From positions 12,648,001-12,712,000 of the forward strand of contig OY727097.1 of the NCBI GenBank assembly GCA_963402885.1: 64,000 bases of DNA. The letters run 5' to 3'. Position numbers and translations under genes: made by a program. Shown here piece after piece: positions 36,272 through 47,565 of the stretch. The stretch comes from Antedon bifida (taxonomy: Eukaryota; Echinodermata; Crinoidea; Comatulida; Antedonidae). The notes beneath the pieces were generated by a model that saw only the letters and a program-made list of their open reading frames with translations, searched no databases and was not told where the DNA came from. Every line of letters begins with the position of its first letter. Within the stretch, counting starts at the first letter, position 1.

Positions 36272-37017
36272 TGTCAAGTTGACCTCGCTCTTGTTATGTG
36301 GACATCGCTCGTGTTGAGTTTACACATCGCTCGTGTTATGGAGACATCGCTCGAGTTGAGTTTACACATTGCTCGTGATTGATCGCGAGAATCGAAAGCG
36401 ACATGCTATACGCATGCGTATTTGAGTTTCTGTCTGTCATACTCCCTTCTGCGACGAATTCTAGTTCCTTTGATTTTTCGCTTCAGCGAAATTTACTAGT
36501 TCGAATTGTTTCTACTTTTTGCGAAGCGAAATATTGCGCAACCAATCAGAGCTCAGGAAATGAGCTATGGCGCTTCTATGAGCACTCATGCGAATCGAAA
36601 TGCTCAGCAACCACGCGAGGAACATGAACGTCGAAGCTATTCGCTCATGTAGTGGAAAGAGAGTTAACGATTTTTTTCTCTTCGAAACGTTGGATTCGCG
36701 CGAACAAATTCGGCTAGTGGAAAATCGGCTTTATGGAGACATCGCACGAGTTGAGTTTACACATCGCTCGTGTTATGGAGACATCGCACGAGTTGAGTTT
36801 ACACATCGCTCGTGTTATGTTGACATCGCTCGTGTTGAATTTACACATCGCTCGTGTTATGTTGCCATCGCGAGTGTTGAGTTTTTACACATCGCGCGTG
36901 TTGAGTTTTAACACATCGCGCATGTTGAGTTTTACACGTCGCGCGTGTTGAGTTTTAACACATCGCGCATGTTGAGTTTTACACATCGCGCGTGTTGAGT
37001 TTTTACATATCGCGCAT
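36272..37017 (+). repeat. ACATCGCTCGTGTTGAG minisatellite, forward block
   Basis: Imperfect units of about 22 and 42 bp built from ACATCGCTCGTGTTGAGTTT and GTTATGGAGACATCGCTCG, becoming ACATCGCGCGTGTTGAG towards the right. It is interrupted at 36379-36729 by a MITE-like segment. The block occurs again in reverse orientation at 37893-38302. Confidence 0.8.
36379..36729. mobile_element. MITE-like segment related to 37037-37185
   Basis: The right end GGATTCGCGCGAACAAATTC with GGCTAGTGGAAAATCGGC matches the right arm of the smaller element. The left side GCGAGAATCGAAAGCG matches only the inner part of the left arm, so the left terminus is missing. The interior of about 250 bp is unique. Confidence 0.5.
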
Positions 37018-37036
37018 CTCTCTCAAGCATAGTAAA

Positions 37037-37185
37037 GCTGATTTTCCACTAGGCGAATTTGTTAGCGCGAATCGAAAGCGTCAGCTTATACACATGCGTA
37101 TTCATGTTTCCATCTTCCAAATCCCTATCTACGCATGCTGACGCATTCGATTCGCGCGAACAAATTCGCCTAGTGGAAAATCGAC
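37037..37185. mobile_element. MITE with 49-bp terminal inverted repeats
   Basis: Arms 37037-37085 and 37137-37185 are reverse complements at about 45 of 49 positions (core TTTTCCACTAGGCGAATTTG) around a spacer of about 51 bp. No coding potential. The target duplication is not clear. Confidence 0.65.
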
Positions 37186-37202
37186 TTAAAGTCAGCATTT
37201 TT

Positions 37203-37310
37203 CTCTCCAGCTCACTATGTCGGTCGGTTGGTCGGTCGGTTGGTTGGTCGGTCGGTCGGTAAACACTAACTTGAGCACGCGACTGCAGCCATCTCTATAT
37301 GGCCTTGTTA
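37203..37310 (-). repeat. CCGACC element, short copy in reverse orientation
   Basis: CAGCTCACTATGTCGGTCGG, a GGTC/GGTT run, GTAAACACTAACTTGAGC, and GCAGCCATCTCTATATGGCC. This is the reverse complement of the short element, lacking the terminal hairpin. Confidence 0.65.
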
Positions 37311-37580
37311 TTTATTTATTTAGCCAGTTATATTGCATATTTTAACTAATTATTGGAACCTGTATAATGTAATGTTTATAGTATTTTTGATGTTATTATA
37401 ATATGTTGCTTTTAAAATGTTGTATCCCTGTAGTATTCAAGTCTGTTTTTAATATATTGATTGTTTTAAATAATATAAATATTGTTTATAGTAATAACTT
37501 TATTAATATACATTTTAAATTTTGAAAATGTACTCATATTATTTCCATTTTAATTGGTGAAATAAAATTGAATTTTGAAT
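37311..37580 (+). mobile_element. Probable LINE 3' end
   Basis: AT-rich sequence without a frame, ending GTGAAATAAAATTGAATTTT, a form typical of non-LTR 3' ends. No coding part is attached. Confidence 0.35.
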
Positions 37581-37892
37581 CATCATCAGAGAGGAGGAGA
37601 GGAGGCGTGGTTAGAATGTCCCGTTCGTCCCTTCTTCTCTTGCTTGTCATCAGAGAGTAGAAATCAGAGTAGAAATGGTGTTTAATGAATACACTGAAGG
37701 AATCATAGATCTATTGGGTGAATTTATTAGATTGAATGATTCATTTATTATTAATTATGCCCATGCCCAGTCAGCCTAAAAGGCCTAGGTCTGGTGTAAA
37801 AATCAGGATAAGCTTAGGCTAGGCCTATAGCCTAGGCCTGACCGATGACAGAAATTATGCCTAGCTAGGAGGCAGGGAGGGCCTAATAATAG

Positions 37893-38302
37893 TAAACTCG
37901 ATATGCGCGATATGTAAAAACTCAACACGCGCGATGTGTAAAAACTCAACACGCGCGATATGTATAAACTCAACACGAGCGATGTCAACATAACACGAGC
38001 GATGTGTAAACTCAACACGAGCGATGTCAACATAACACGAGCGATTTTTAAACTCAACTCAACTCGAGCAATGTCTCCATAAAACGAGCGATGTGTAAAC
38101 TCAACTCAAGCGATGTCAACATAACACGAGCGATTTTTAAACTCAACACAACTCGAGCGATGTCTCCATAAAACGAGCGATGTGTAAACTCAACTCGAGC
38201 GATGTCTCCATAACACGAGCGATGTTTAAACTCAACTCGAGCAATGTCTCCATAACACGAGCGATGTGTAAACTCAACGCGAACGATGTCAACATAACAA
38301 TA
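37893..38302 (-). repeat. ACATCGCTCGTGTTGAG minisatellite, reversed block
   Basis: The reverse complement of the 36.3-37.0 kb array (AACTCAACACGAGCGATGT, GCGATGTCTCCATAACACG). It progresses from the GCGCG-type to the CGAGC-type unit, mirroring the forward block. Together they form a large inverted repeat with about 0.9 kb between. Confidence 0.8.
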
Positions 38303-39726
38303 ATTATAATAATAATATTTAAAGTATGATAAATTGTAAAAATTGCCAAATATATTTTATTAATTTGTGATATTTTCGTTGTAAAGTGCATTACAAACGC
38401 ATTTGCTTGCATGGTATTCTTGTGGATGGTACACTTAATAATAACTGTGGCATTTATAAACTGTTACCAATTGTGTAAAATATGGTGTTTCTTTTTTTTT
38501 TGACTCAACCTTTATTATTTTTCTTACCAGTAGAATTATTCTAAATATATTGACACCTTTGAACAATTTCAAATTTTGGAATGTTATGCACATTTTCATT
38601 ATAGATCTAATGTGATCAAATATAGGTCTAATATATTCAGATTGATCAGTAAAAATAAGAAATGCGTTATTATTATGTTATTTAATTTCAAACAACTGTA
38701 ATCCGTTACGAGATTTACACGGACACGTTATATATCCGATAGGACTTATTTTATATACAATCTCTTATTTCAAGATTTTATTGACTTCTGCATTACAGTT
38801 ATTTATTGTAAGAGAGTAAACCGTAACGAACTGTACAAAGTACAGATCACATTTTTTGTGGTCATTCTTGATCAAATAATCAATCAATTGATTAATTAGG
38901 CCTAATACGTTTTGTCTCCACACGTTAACAGTATATTTGTTTCATGTACAAAACAACATGCATTTTAAATGTGTTACATGTGTTGCAATCAACGGAAATA
39001 TTTATGAATCGAAATGAATCTTTTGTGTCTAATTTATCCAAAACAATATTATTTTAATTATAAACTTTTAATATTAAATCATTGGACAGTTTGTGTGATA
39101 TGTGTAATGTACTTCCTAATTTAATAATAAGTATGAAAGCAAACATAACAACGGACAATGATTAATATTTTCCCGAAGAATTGTTGAATTAAACTAAAAT
39201 TTGATCACCGTGATGAGTTCGGGATATCCGCCTTAACGCACACAGTGTAACAAACATCTTAAAATACGTACATACTCTATGACCTAAAAAAAAAAATGTA
39301 TAGTGCTGAATTATTTTTATGTGTTTTATGTGTCATACAGTACTAAGTGCGAAAAACCAATAAAGTAAATAGTGTTTGTTTTCTTCGTAAAAAAAACAAT
39401 GCCTTTTATTTAATATTGTTCTTAATAGTATAATATTAAATGTGTTGGTGTATATCACTGTTACGAGTCCAGTTAAGCACAACTGTGACATCTTGTCTAC
39501 AAACGTCTATAAATTCCAAGTCCTCTATTGTCTGACTTCATTTTTAATGAAGTTATAGGCCTTCAAATTCAAATGTCAAATGAATACTAATATTGGTGTC
39601 CTTTCTGCATGATTTCAAGCTCTTCCGCTAGTCGACCTTATTGACCAACTCATTGCTTTTGGCCAGTAGTTTACTACACCGCAACATCACATCCATGTTA
39701 TTATATTATTATTACTGGCACGCCCT
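38303..39726. other. Intronic sequence, partly paralogous
   Basis: 38303-39110 holds nothing I recognise. 39120-39470 is a diverged copy of 15460-15740 and 44610-44935 (GGACAATGATTAATA, GTGATGAGTTCGGGATATCC). 39470-39726 is unrecognised. Confidence 0.5.
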
Positions 39727-39730
39727 TTAA

Positions 39731-40273
39731 AGATATATTGTCCCTTGAAACACAAAAAATGAAAGTCAACATATTCTAAATTTAAATTGGCCATATCAAA
39801 GTAATATTAAAGTAATTCACTTTAAGTCGAAAATTCGAGCCAAAAACAACAAGTTTACGTAATTAACAGGTAAATTAATTTGATTACATTTCGTCTGGAA
39901 AATCGTCGCTAGCGAAAGTAAACAAATATTTCAAACCACGAGTATGCATTATGCATAATGCTAATTAGGATTGTTTACAACTCGTCACGGTTGAGAAGGT
40001 GTTTTCACACAGATCACGACGAAGTTTTATGATTATGCATACAGAGCAGCCAAACAAGCGCGTTGCATTATGAGATAGGCCTATGTTTTGATCGAAAACT
40101 TATTAAAAGTTATTTTTTGAACAAAAAAACGTCTGCATTTCAGTTAAATGATTTTTTTTCCGACTAATTTTTGGTGGAAGTTAATAACTATTATGATACT
40201 TCAAAATGACCCACTTTTTTCGAAATCTTTTTTTTTTATTTTTTGGGAATTTAGTCAAAGGGACAATACATCT
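39731..40273. mobile_element. TTAA-flanked short transposon (piggyBac-type MITE candidate), 543 bp
   Basis: TTAA at 39727-39730 and 40274-40277. The empty site CCCTTTAAATTGTAAAAT is seen at 5513, 10459, 16461 and 58227. Terminal inverted repeat AGATATATTGTCCCTT matches the complement of the right end at 15 of 16 positions. No transposase frame; the 93-codon frame across its right boundary is accidental. Confidence 0.75.
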
Positions 40274-40345
40274 TTAAATTGTAAAATTTTTTTAATCACA
40301 CTGAATTATATAGCACATGTTATTAATAATGTATGTAACACTTAC

Positions 40346-40444
40346 TTTGTCCTGAAGATCCAATTTAGCACCAGCCTTCAGCAAAATGGAGCAAACATCC
40401 GTGTGGCCGTTCTGTGCAGCCACTTCTAAAGGTGACCATCCATC
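40346..40444 (-). CDS. Ankyrin-repeat exon D
   Basis: A 99-bp phase 0/0 exon reading DGWSPLEVAAQNGHTDVC, then SILLKAGAKLDLQDK. The acceptor is TTTCAG|GAT and the donor is AAA|GTAAGTG. The repeat core (SPL-VAA-NGHTDV--LLKAGA-LDLQD) is intact; His of PLH is Glu here. It is more diverged from A/B/C/E than they are from one another and shares the KLDLQ end with decayed exon F, so D and F probably descend from an older duplication. Its intron lacks LINE-A and LINE-B but carries a TTAA-flanked element on one side and a tRNA-derived SINE on the other. Confidence 0.88.
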
Positions 40445-40708
40445 CTGAAATATTACAAACATTATTATAATTATGTCAAAGTATTGTAATATTGTCCTGA
40501 AATCACTACGATGTGATCAATTAAAAATGACCTTATAGATTTAAATAATGCTAAATTGTTAAATTAAATAAAGAGTATAAACCCTTGATGTTTTCTTTAA
40601 AATAATGTATTGTATACGTATACATTTGTCTTTTTTGTATAACATTTTTTCATAGTACTTTATAAATGTAAAACAAAGTGTTTTTTTCTGAAAAATAAAC
40701 ACTTCATC

Positions 40709-40958
40709 AGGAGTGGAGTTGTGGCTTGGTGGTTATGATGCTTGGCTACCACTCCAAGGGTCCTGGGTTCAAGTCCCGTCACATGTCAGGATTTTTTCTA
40801 AGGACAAAATTACAACTCCACTCCCTAAGACTTGTAATAAGACTTTGTTTATGTAGAGCATCTCGTGTATATGTTTGTCTTGTGAACCTCTGAGGGTCCC
40901 TAATGATCAGCAATTGCTGAATGGATCACCCTCTTTAAATATGGTAAAAAAAAAAAAA
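40709..40958 (+). mobile_element. tRNA-derived SINE, full length (250 bp)
   Basis: The tRNA-like head has A box GTGGCTTGGTGGTTATG, a stem-loop CTTGG...CCAAG at the anticodon position, and B box GGGTTCAAGTCCC. A body and an A tail (40946-40958) follow. It splits ACTTCATC|CGGTAG, intact in blocks A, C and E, with ATC or TC repeated at the junction. GGAGTGGAGTTGT (40710-40722) and ACAACTCCACTCC (40812-40824) are a perfect 13-bp inverted repeat enclosing the tRNA-like part. Confidence 0.8.
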
Positions 40959-40959
40959 T

Positions 40960-43600
40960 CCGGTAGTGCTAACTAGTCTGAGTGTAAATTATGATAAAGT
41001 GGCGTTTGAACTGGCAGATACGACTAAAATATCTAGGCTTCAAATTCTGTTCAGGTAACACACTTTGACTGCTAAATTCTTACTGAGTTGCCAAATTTAC
41101 TCTTCCAATTCTTATATTTATTTGCTCAATCCATTATCTTTCGAAATTGTCTTCTACAAGTTTATTTTGATAATTTCATCATACCAAAAAACTAAAACAT
41201 GATGTGTGTCCCGTAAGTTCACCTATGCTACACTGTATATAGATATATAGTATATACTGTACATATTGTATATGGCATATAATAGGCACAACTCAGCACT
41301 ATAAGCGTATAATAGGATGGCATACATCAACATTTTCCGATCGTATGTTAACGTACGTGCATGTTTAAAAAAAATTAATTTCAGTAAAATGATAAAAATG
41401 ATCACCTATAATTCGTCAAAGTGTTATTGTAATCGAATTAGACATTTTGTCATGATTTGAAATCAGTTGCATCAGGTTTAGTAGTATTATATTATTATTG
41501 TAACCGAATTAACATTTTTAAAGATTTATAGAATACAAATACTGGTTCGTAATGTCCGACACTCCACACTAAACATGGCCATGCATTTAATACTGAACAT
41601 TGTATTACATTGACATGTCAGAATGTTATAATGTACTTGGTATCGAAACTATACTAAATGACCAAAAGATGACATACACTTTTGTCAAATCATATCCTGT
41701 TTTGTATCGTTGGATAGATTTAAACTATGAAATTATTTAAAAAATAATATTGTTTGTACATTATACGTATGCTGTAGTAATTCTTTGTTTATCATTGAAA
41801 GTAATGGTAAATGTATAATTTGTATAGTGTCCCATATCGTTTATGAACGCGTTATAATGTTTTGCTTCTGTTCTGGTTCAAGTAAAATATGTGATCTTTG
41901 AAATTATAATCATGAATATTGTCTCAATGTTATTATTTAAAGTAACCTTTCTTTATTTTATATGTCATTTGACCCAAGCCTAAATAATATGAAAGTAATC
42001 TTTAGAAAATAAATAGTATATATCTATAATCCGAATGTGGATATTGGTATAATATGAATAATTAAATGACTTTCTCTCTGGGCTTCCGCTTTAAGTGAAG
42101 TAGGCATTATTTTATTATGACTGTATCGTTTAGGATATTTGAAGTACGCCCTCTATGTTTATGTTGTGATTTTTTATGTTAGTGTAGGTAACGAGAAGCA
42201 GTAATAAGACGCACGTGTGTGATTTTCTGAGACACGGCATATTATTGTTAACTACAGTTTAATTTTCGGTTGTTAATTGAGAGCTCAAGAGTGAGTATTA
42301 GTATAGTTAATCATTGTTAGATCATAATTAGAATCAATGTTATAATATTTAATAATTAGTCTATGCATAAAGGCTGGTTTCCTGTCGACGTAAGAACATC
42401 ACTTTTGTTGCGACTACGTCGATATGTCGTCAGAAAATGCGGATTTTACAGGAAACCGATTACGATCGAAAATGTATAAAATCGACACAACGTAAGAAAA
42501 ATGGTAACGACAAACGATTTTACAGGAAACCGATGACCTAACAATTGTTACGTTACGACGTTTTCTTCCGATTTTACAGGAAACCGGGATTTTTGATCTT
42601 ACGCTTGAATGAACGCCCTTGCGTCACGTTTCTTACGTCTCTTACGAAAGTTGACTTGAAGTCAACTTTCGCAAGAGACGTAAGCGCAATCGTAACAAGT
42701 AACCAATGAACGACAAGAGTTATGACGTAATGTGTATGTCCTTATAGTGAAATAAAGCCGGACAATAACATTTGTATGTATTTACTACTATAATTTTAGC
42801 CCACTTTACGATGTTGTACATACTTTACAAATGAACAGTAGTTTCAATATAGGCCTAATAATGTTCTAATCAGGGAGTTTACAACTCATATCAAAATATA
42901 ATACTCTTATTTATGGACGTGCAATAAACAATCAGCATCGGTAGAAACGTAGCGAAAATGAACATTTGCAACAAGATAAGATATAGGCTAGAAAGCCCCT
43001 TTGTAAGCAATATAATATTATTATGTAACTTTAAAAAAAAATTGTTTGCTTGATTTTGTATAATTTATATTGTTTTGTTAAATTTATTCTTATTATAGGC
43101 CTGTAAATAATGGGTATCTTACTGCGGTAGTACTATCTCATGCTCGATTAGATATGCTTATAGGCCCATAGGCCAATGCCTAGTCTAGGGCCTAGGTAGG
43201 TCTAATAATAATAATAGGAAGTCTCGAAATGATTTGCCTTTTTTTAATTTTGAAAACTATTTAAGGCTAGGCCTAGAGGGCCAGGATAATTAATTCATAT
43301 TTTGATTCATACAAATAATACATAGGCCTACGAGTTTGATTATTTGGTCAAATCAATTCCTATTAGTACAGTATTAATTAAGTATTTTACTAATACTAGG
43401 GCCTAGCCTATCTACTGAAAATAACATGTTGGTGTGCTGCACTGACACTGCTGCTGAGTAGCTACAGGTACAATAACAACATTCAACATTTCGCGCGAAA
43501 AATGATAAAACCCGCTCTAAAAAGGAACACCAATCAGAGATGTTGTTTTAAATACGTCATAAATCCGACCGACGTAAGAGATTGAGTCGTATAACAACAG
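40960..43600. other. Intronic sequence between exons D and E
   Basis: 40960-41095 is the conserved acceptor-side intron segment. 41450-41575 matches 60370-60485 (TTATAGAATACAAATACTGG, TTCGTAATGTCCGACACTCC). TAGGCCTA words cluster at 43095-43420. No exon seen; the ORFs here lack any domain. Confidence 0.5.
42372..42684. repeat. Foldback / short-repeat cluster with 53-bp palindrome
   Basis: GATTTTACAGGAAACCG occurs at 42442, 42516 and 42570, with the partial inverse GGTTTCCTGT at 42376. The end is a palindrome at 42632-42684 with 26-bp arms, one centre base and one mismatch (CTTACGTCTCTTACGAAAG and its complement). Likely a degraded foldback or MITE. Confidence 0.6.
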
Positions 43601-43659
43601 TGAGGGCGCAGTGTATTCTTTTTTGTGTCTTACAATTATCAATCATAATTTGGTGGTAT

Positions 43660-44550
43660 TAGTTAAATTGAATTTGAATTGCGTGTTTATTGTATTAACA
43701 ATTGTCTGTAATTTTAGTATTAATTTTAATTTAATTTTAAATGAATCTTATGAGGGTTAGTTTTATAGGAACAATAGTACAATAGTTTTATTTGTTTTGG
43801 CAATTAGTGCAATTACAGCGTAATTAATTCAGCAATCGTCATATTCCATTTGGAATACTACGTCCTGTAAAATGACTAGAATGTTCTCATGGTTGTATTG
43901 CGGCGCCTTTCCACGTATCATTTTTATCGCATCCCATCCTATTACTATTGAAACTGAATTGAAACATTTTTAAAAAGTTTTTTATGATGGTCACAAAATG
44001 CCAAGATACATTAAAGGAACGCTCATCGTCAGATATATGTAATGAGAAATATACAAACAATGATGTTGTTGTGATGTCGTGGGTGGGTGTTATGTGTGGC
44101 GGCGTTCATTCGGGGAGGCATTTGTTGGTAACATTTTATAATAAAATAAATTCCCCTAGATATGAACAAGTACAACATCGTATTTGATATTATCAGAAAA
44201 TGATAACAGTCAACAATTGTATGAACATGCTTGGTAAATAAATATATAGCAGTCAATGAATTATTCAACAAATACAATTGTGTTTGTGTTATAATACAAT
44301 ATTGTGTGTATAATAATACGTTGCGGGGCGTTTATTAGAGGGTGGTGGTTGCATATTACAAACATGTTTTGGGGGAGAGGGCGTTTATTCAAATACATTC
44401 GGTATCGCCTAATTGGTATAATCAATACATTATTTATTTTAAATCAAACACCAATAATGAAAATCATCAGTGAGCTGTTTCGGCATAAGGAAAACGTTTT
44501 AAACGGCTTGCAACATGGGCCAAAGAACCCCGGGTCTCAATGGCGATAAA
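43660..44550. repeat. Intron paralogue, paired with 56280-57000
   Basis: TTGAATTTGAATTGCGTG, AATGACTAGAATGTTCTC and AAAATGCCAAGATACATTAA occur in the same order in both. The tail from about 44200 is R2-type sequence. Confidence 0.75.
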
Positions 44551-44559
44551 GTACATGCA

Positions 44560-45780
44560 GAGTACCAGAACGTAACAGTTCCAGAAACGGATGAAACATG
44601 AATTTAATTAAGTATGAAAGCAAACATAACAACGGACAATGATTAATAGTTTCCCGAAGAATTGTTGAACTAAACTAAAATTTGAGCTCATCATCACCGT
44701 GATTAGTTCGGGCTATCCGCGTTAACGCACACAGTGTAACAAACATCTTAAAATACGCACATACTCTATGACCTGAAAAAAAACTATTTATAGTGCTGAA
44801 TTATGTATTTTTTGTGTCATACAATATTAAGTGCGAATAACCAATAAAGTTAATAGTGTATGTTTTCTTCGTAAAAAACCCAATGTATTGTATGTGATAT
44901 TTTTCTTGATAGTATAATATTCAATTTGTTGGTGGATATGATGCATTCTGAAAGTCCTTTAAAGGTTTTGTTAATAGAAACATCAACTACGATTTAATTT
45001 TAAACAATGTTAATAGGCTATATGTTTTGGTATCGGAAAATTTCATAGTTTCGATGCATTAAAAATACAAATTTTGATAGCTAAAAGATGTGTATTCAAC
45101 TGTAACATTTCAGAGGACCCACAAATTTAAAGTCATTGTTAAAAGAAATATTGAAAAAAAATTATTGCTTTTGAAAATTATAATTTGCATGCATATAACC
45201 TAAAATAGAAAATTTATGAGTATAGTCTGTCTTTTAACTACTCATGATATGTATACATTTTTGCTTGATTGGTTTTGTATCTTGTTGTTGAAAACGAAAG
45301 TGCGAAGATGTTGGACAGTTTTGTCACCAAGTGCGCGCGACTGGTATTACAAAGTGTTATGTGACGATTATTACAAAGTGCGACAGGGAGTTTAGGCCTA
45401 CAGATAGTTATTATATATGCGATGTTTTTTTTCTCAAGACAGTTTATCCGGAATCGATTCTATTTTTTGTCCTTTCTTGAGTTTCGGGATCATAAATTTG
45501 ATGAGATCTTGCTTGGAGGTATCCAAGTCCAAGTAAATGACTGCGACTTTTAAACTATCTTTGGTTGATCTGACTTCTCAATGTCAAGATTAACCTTGAT
45601 GGGGCAGCGTTGTTTCGAATCATGTGCAGTTCTCGACAATACAGTTATCCTCACTACAACGTAGACCTGAGTTGGTTCATTTAGGTATGTTATTACCGAT
45701 ACGCACTTTAAATTGTAAAATCAGCACTTTGTTTTAATCACACTGAATTATATAGCACATATTAGTATTAACGTTTGTAA
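44560..45780. repeat. Left part of duplication block E (pairs with 15380-16540)
   Basis: Collinear with block C up to exon E. It includes GTTTTGTCACCAAGTGCGCG and the two-unit ATTACAAAGTG repeat. Block E retains 60 or so bases near 45560-45610 that block C has lost next to TGATGGGGCAGCG. Confidence 0.75.
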
Positions 45781-45787
45781 CACTTAC

Positions 45788-45886
45788 ATTTTTCTGAAGA
45801 TCCAAATTAGCTCCAGCCTTGATCAAAATAGTGCAAACATCTGTGTGGCCGTTTTGTGCAGCCACATATAAAGATGACGCTCCAGT
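45788..45886 (-). CDS. Ankyrin-repeat exon E
   Basis: A 99-bp phase 0/0 exon reading TGASSLYVAAQNGHTDVC, then TILIKAGANLDLQKN. The acceptor is TTTCAG|ACT and the donor is AAT|GTAAGTG. It differs from exon C by a single base, which changes one residue (Leu here, Val in C, in the segment AN-x-DLQ). Exons E and C sit in the two members of a roughly 9-kb segmental duplication. The PLH motif of canonical ankyrin repeats is SLY in both, a change that remains compatible with the fold. The exon is followed in the genome by LINE-A, the CCGACC element and LINE-B, all in the intron. Confidence 0.88.
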
Positions 45887-46585
45887 CTGAAATATTACAA
45901 ACATTATGTTATAGTATGTTTCACTCTAAACAAAGTATTGTACTGAAATCAATACGATGTGATTAATTAACAATAACGTTATGGCTTTAAGTATGCTACA
46001 TTGTTAAATTAAATAAAGATTAATGTATTGTATACGTATACATTTGTCTTGCTTGTATAACTGTTATAGTACTTTATAAATGTAAAACAAGTGTTTCTTT
46101 GCCTGAAAATGTAAACACTTCATCCGGTAGTGCTAACTAGTCTCAGTGTAAATTATGATAAAGTGTTGACGGGAAGACGTTCTGCCGATAGAGGGCCAAA
46201 ATCACGTTTTTTTTTTATTTATTTATTTATTTATTTATTTATTCAATATCGTAATCGCAGCACAAGGCTGAATTAAAACAATATTAACATGATAATGTAC
46301 ACATCAAAAGGACAAAAAATCTAAAAAATTACAAATATAAAAATATAAAGGTAAAAAATTCAAGAATCGATAAAAATATACAAAATTGAAAATAGACAAA
46401 AAGTAGCACACAAGCACGAGCAGAATTTGCACATGACGACCAATAAAACAAGAATCATTTGTCATTAAGGAGTTTGGCGAGAAAGGGTATAGCACTTTTA
46501 GCATATCTTTCGGTTCCTTCGCTTCGGTACCTTTATGCCAAATATGTATCTATATTGTTTTGAGAATGACAGAATTATTTTACTA

Positions 46586-47215
46586 CTATACATTGGTTTG
46601 TAAATGAGAAGAAATTACAATAAAAGTGGGTGATTCCGACGAAAGATAAAAAAAATATCTTTCGATTCGAGCACGGGGGATTAGAAATTCGCTGGATTTT
46701 CTAAGGAGCATACTGTGAGAACAAGAATTAATAGGAAACCACTCTTTGATGGAATTGGGACAGACGCATCGATGGGCAAATTCTTTAAATAATTTAATTC
46801 TTCTCGTATCAAGCGTCTGAAGATTAGTACTTTTAAGTGCGTTAAGATATGTGTTGTACTTAGGTTTCAATATAATCCGAAGCGCTCTTTTTTTTTTAAT
46901 TCGCTCAATCATGAGAGACTGTTTTATAGTAATACAACTATGCCACGCTGTTGAGGCATACACGACAATAGGACAAACGTACCCCACATAAACGGACACC
47001 AAATCGCAAGGAGAAACTCCAAAACGCTTGAGACGATTAAGCATATATAATCTACGGCTACTATTAAAAATCATATTGCTAACAAGAGTATCCCATCTTA
47101 TATTTGCTTGTATAGGGATACCGATACTTTTTATTTCATGCACAAAATCCAGCAATTTACCACCTATAACTAAGTTTGGAGAATCGGGAGGGTATTTTTT
47201 AAAACAAACTTGCAA
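46586..47215 (-). pseudogene. LINE-A copy 4 reverse transcriptase C-terminus, 209 codons
   Basis: Begins MQVCFKKYPPDSPNLVIGGK and runs through VSVYVGYVCPIVVYASTAWH, the ALRIILKPKYNTYLNALKS block and RIERYFFYLS. It is post-palm sequence, and the longest version of this region in the window. Confidence 0.8.
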
Positions 47216-47565
47216 GGCTTTACATTTTGATGGATTGAGTTTGAGAAAATTGTTACTAGCCCAGTTATCTAGATCACAAACGTCAGAATCAACAAAAGTG
47301 GGATCGCTAGCACGACGGACCTCAACAAGGCTAATATCGTCAACATACCCAGCTTTTGGATTGCAAGCGTATGATTGACGGAATCAAAAGCCTTGGTGAA
47401 GTCAGTCGCAACTAACATACCGACTGTGTTTGATTTTTCAGAGCCTTTATAAAGAGTATCTAACATCTCAACCCTTAATTCAGACAAATTGATGATGATC
47501 AATTCGGGGGAGATATCGTTACCGACCCATTTACAAACAAACTCCTCACAGACTTTTGCTAGAAT

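Noticed and set aside
36588-36951. Two overlapping plus-strand frames (107 and 72 codons) in the 36-kb minisatellite
   Set aside because: Both are translations of the tandem repeat in different frames. The reversed array gives similar frames on the other strand.
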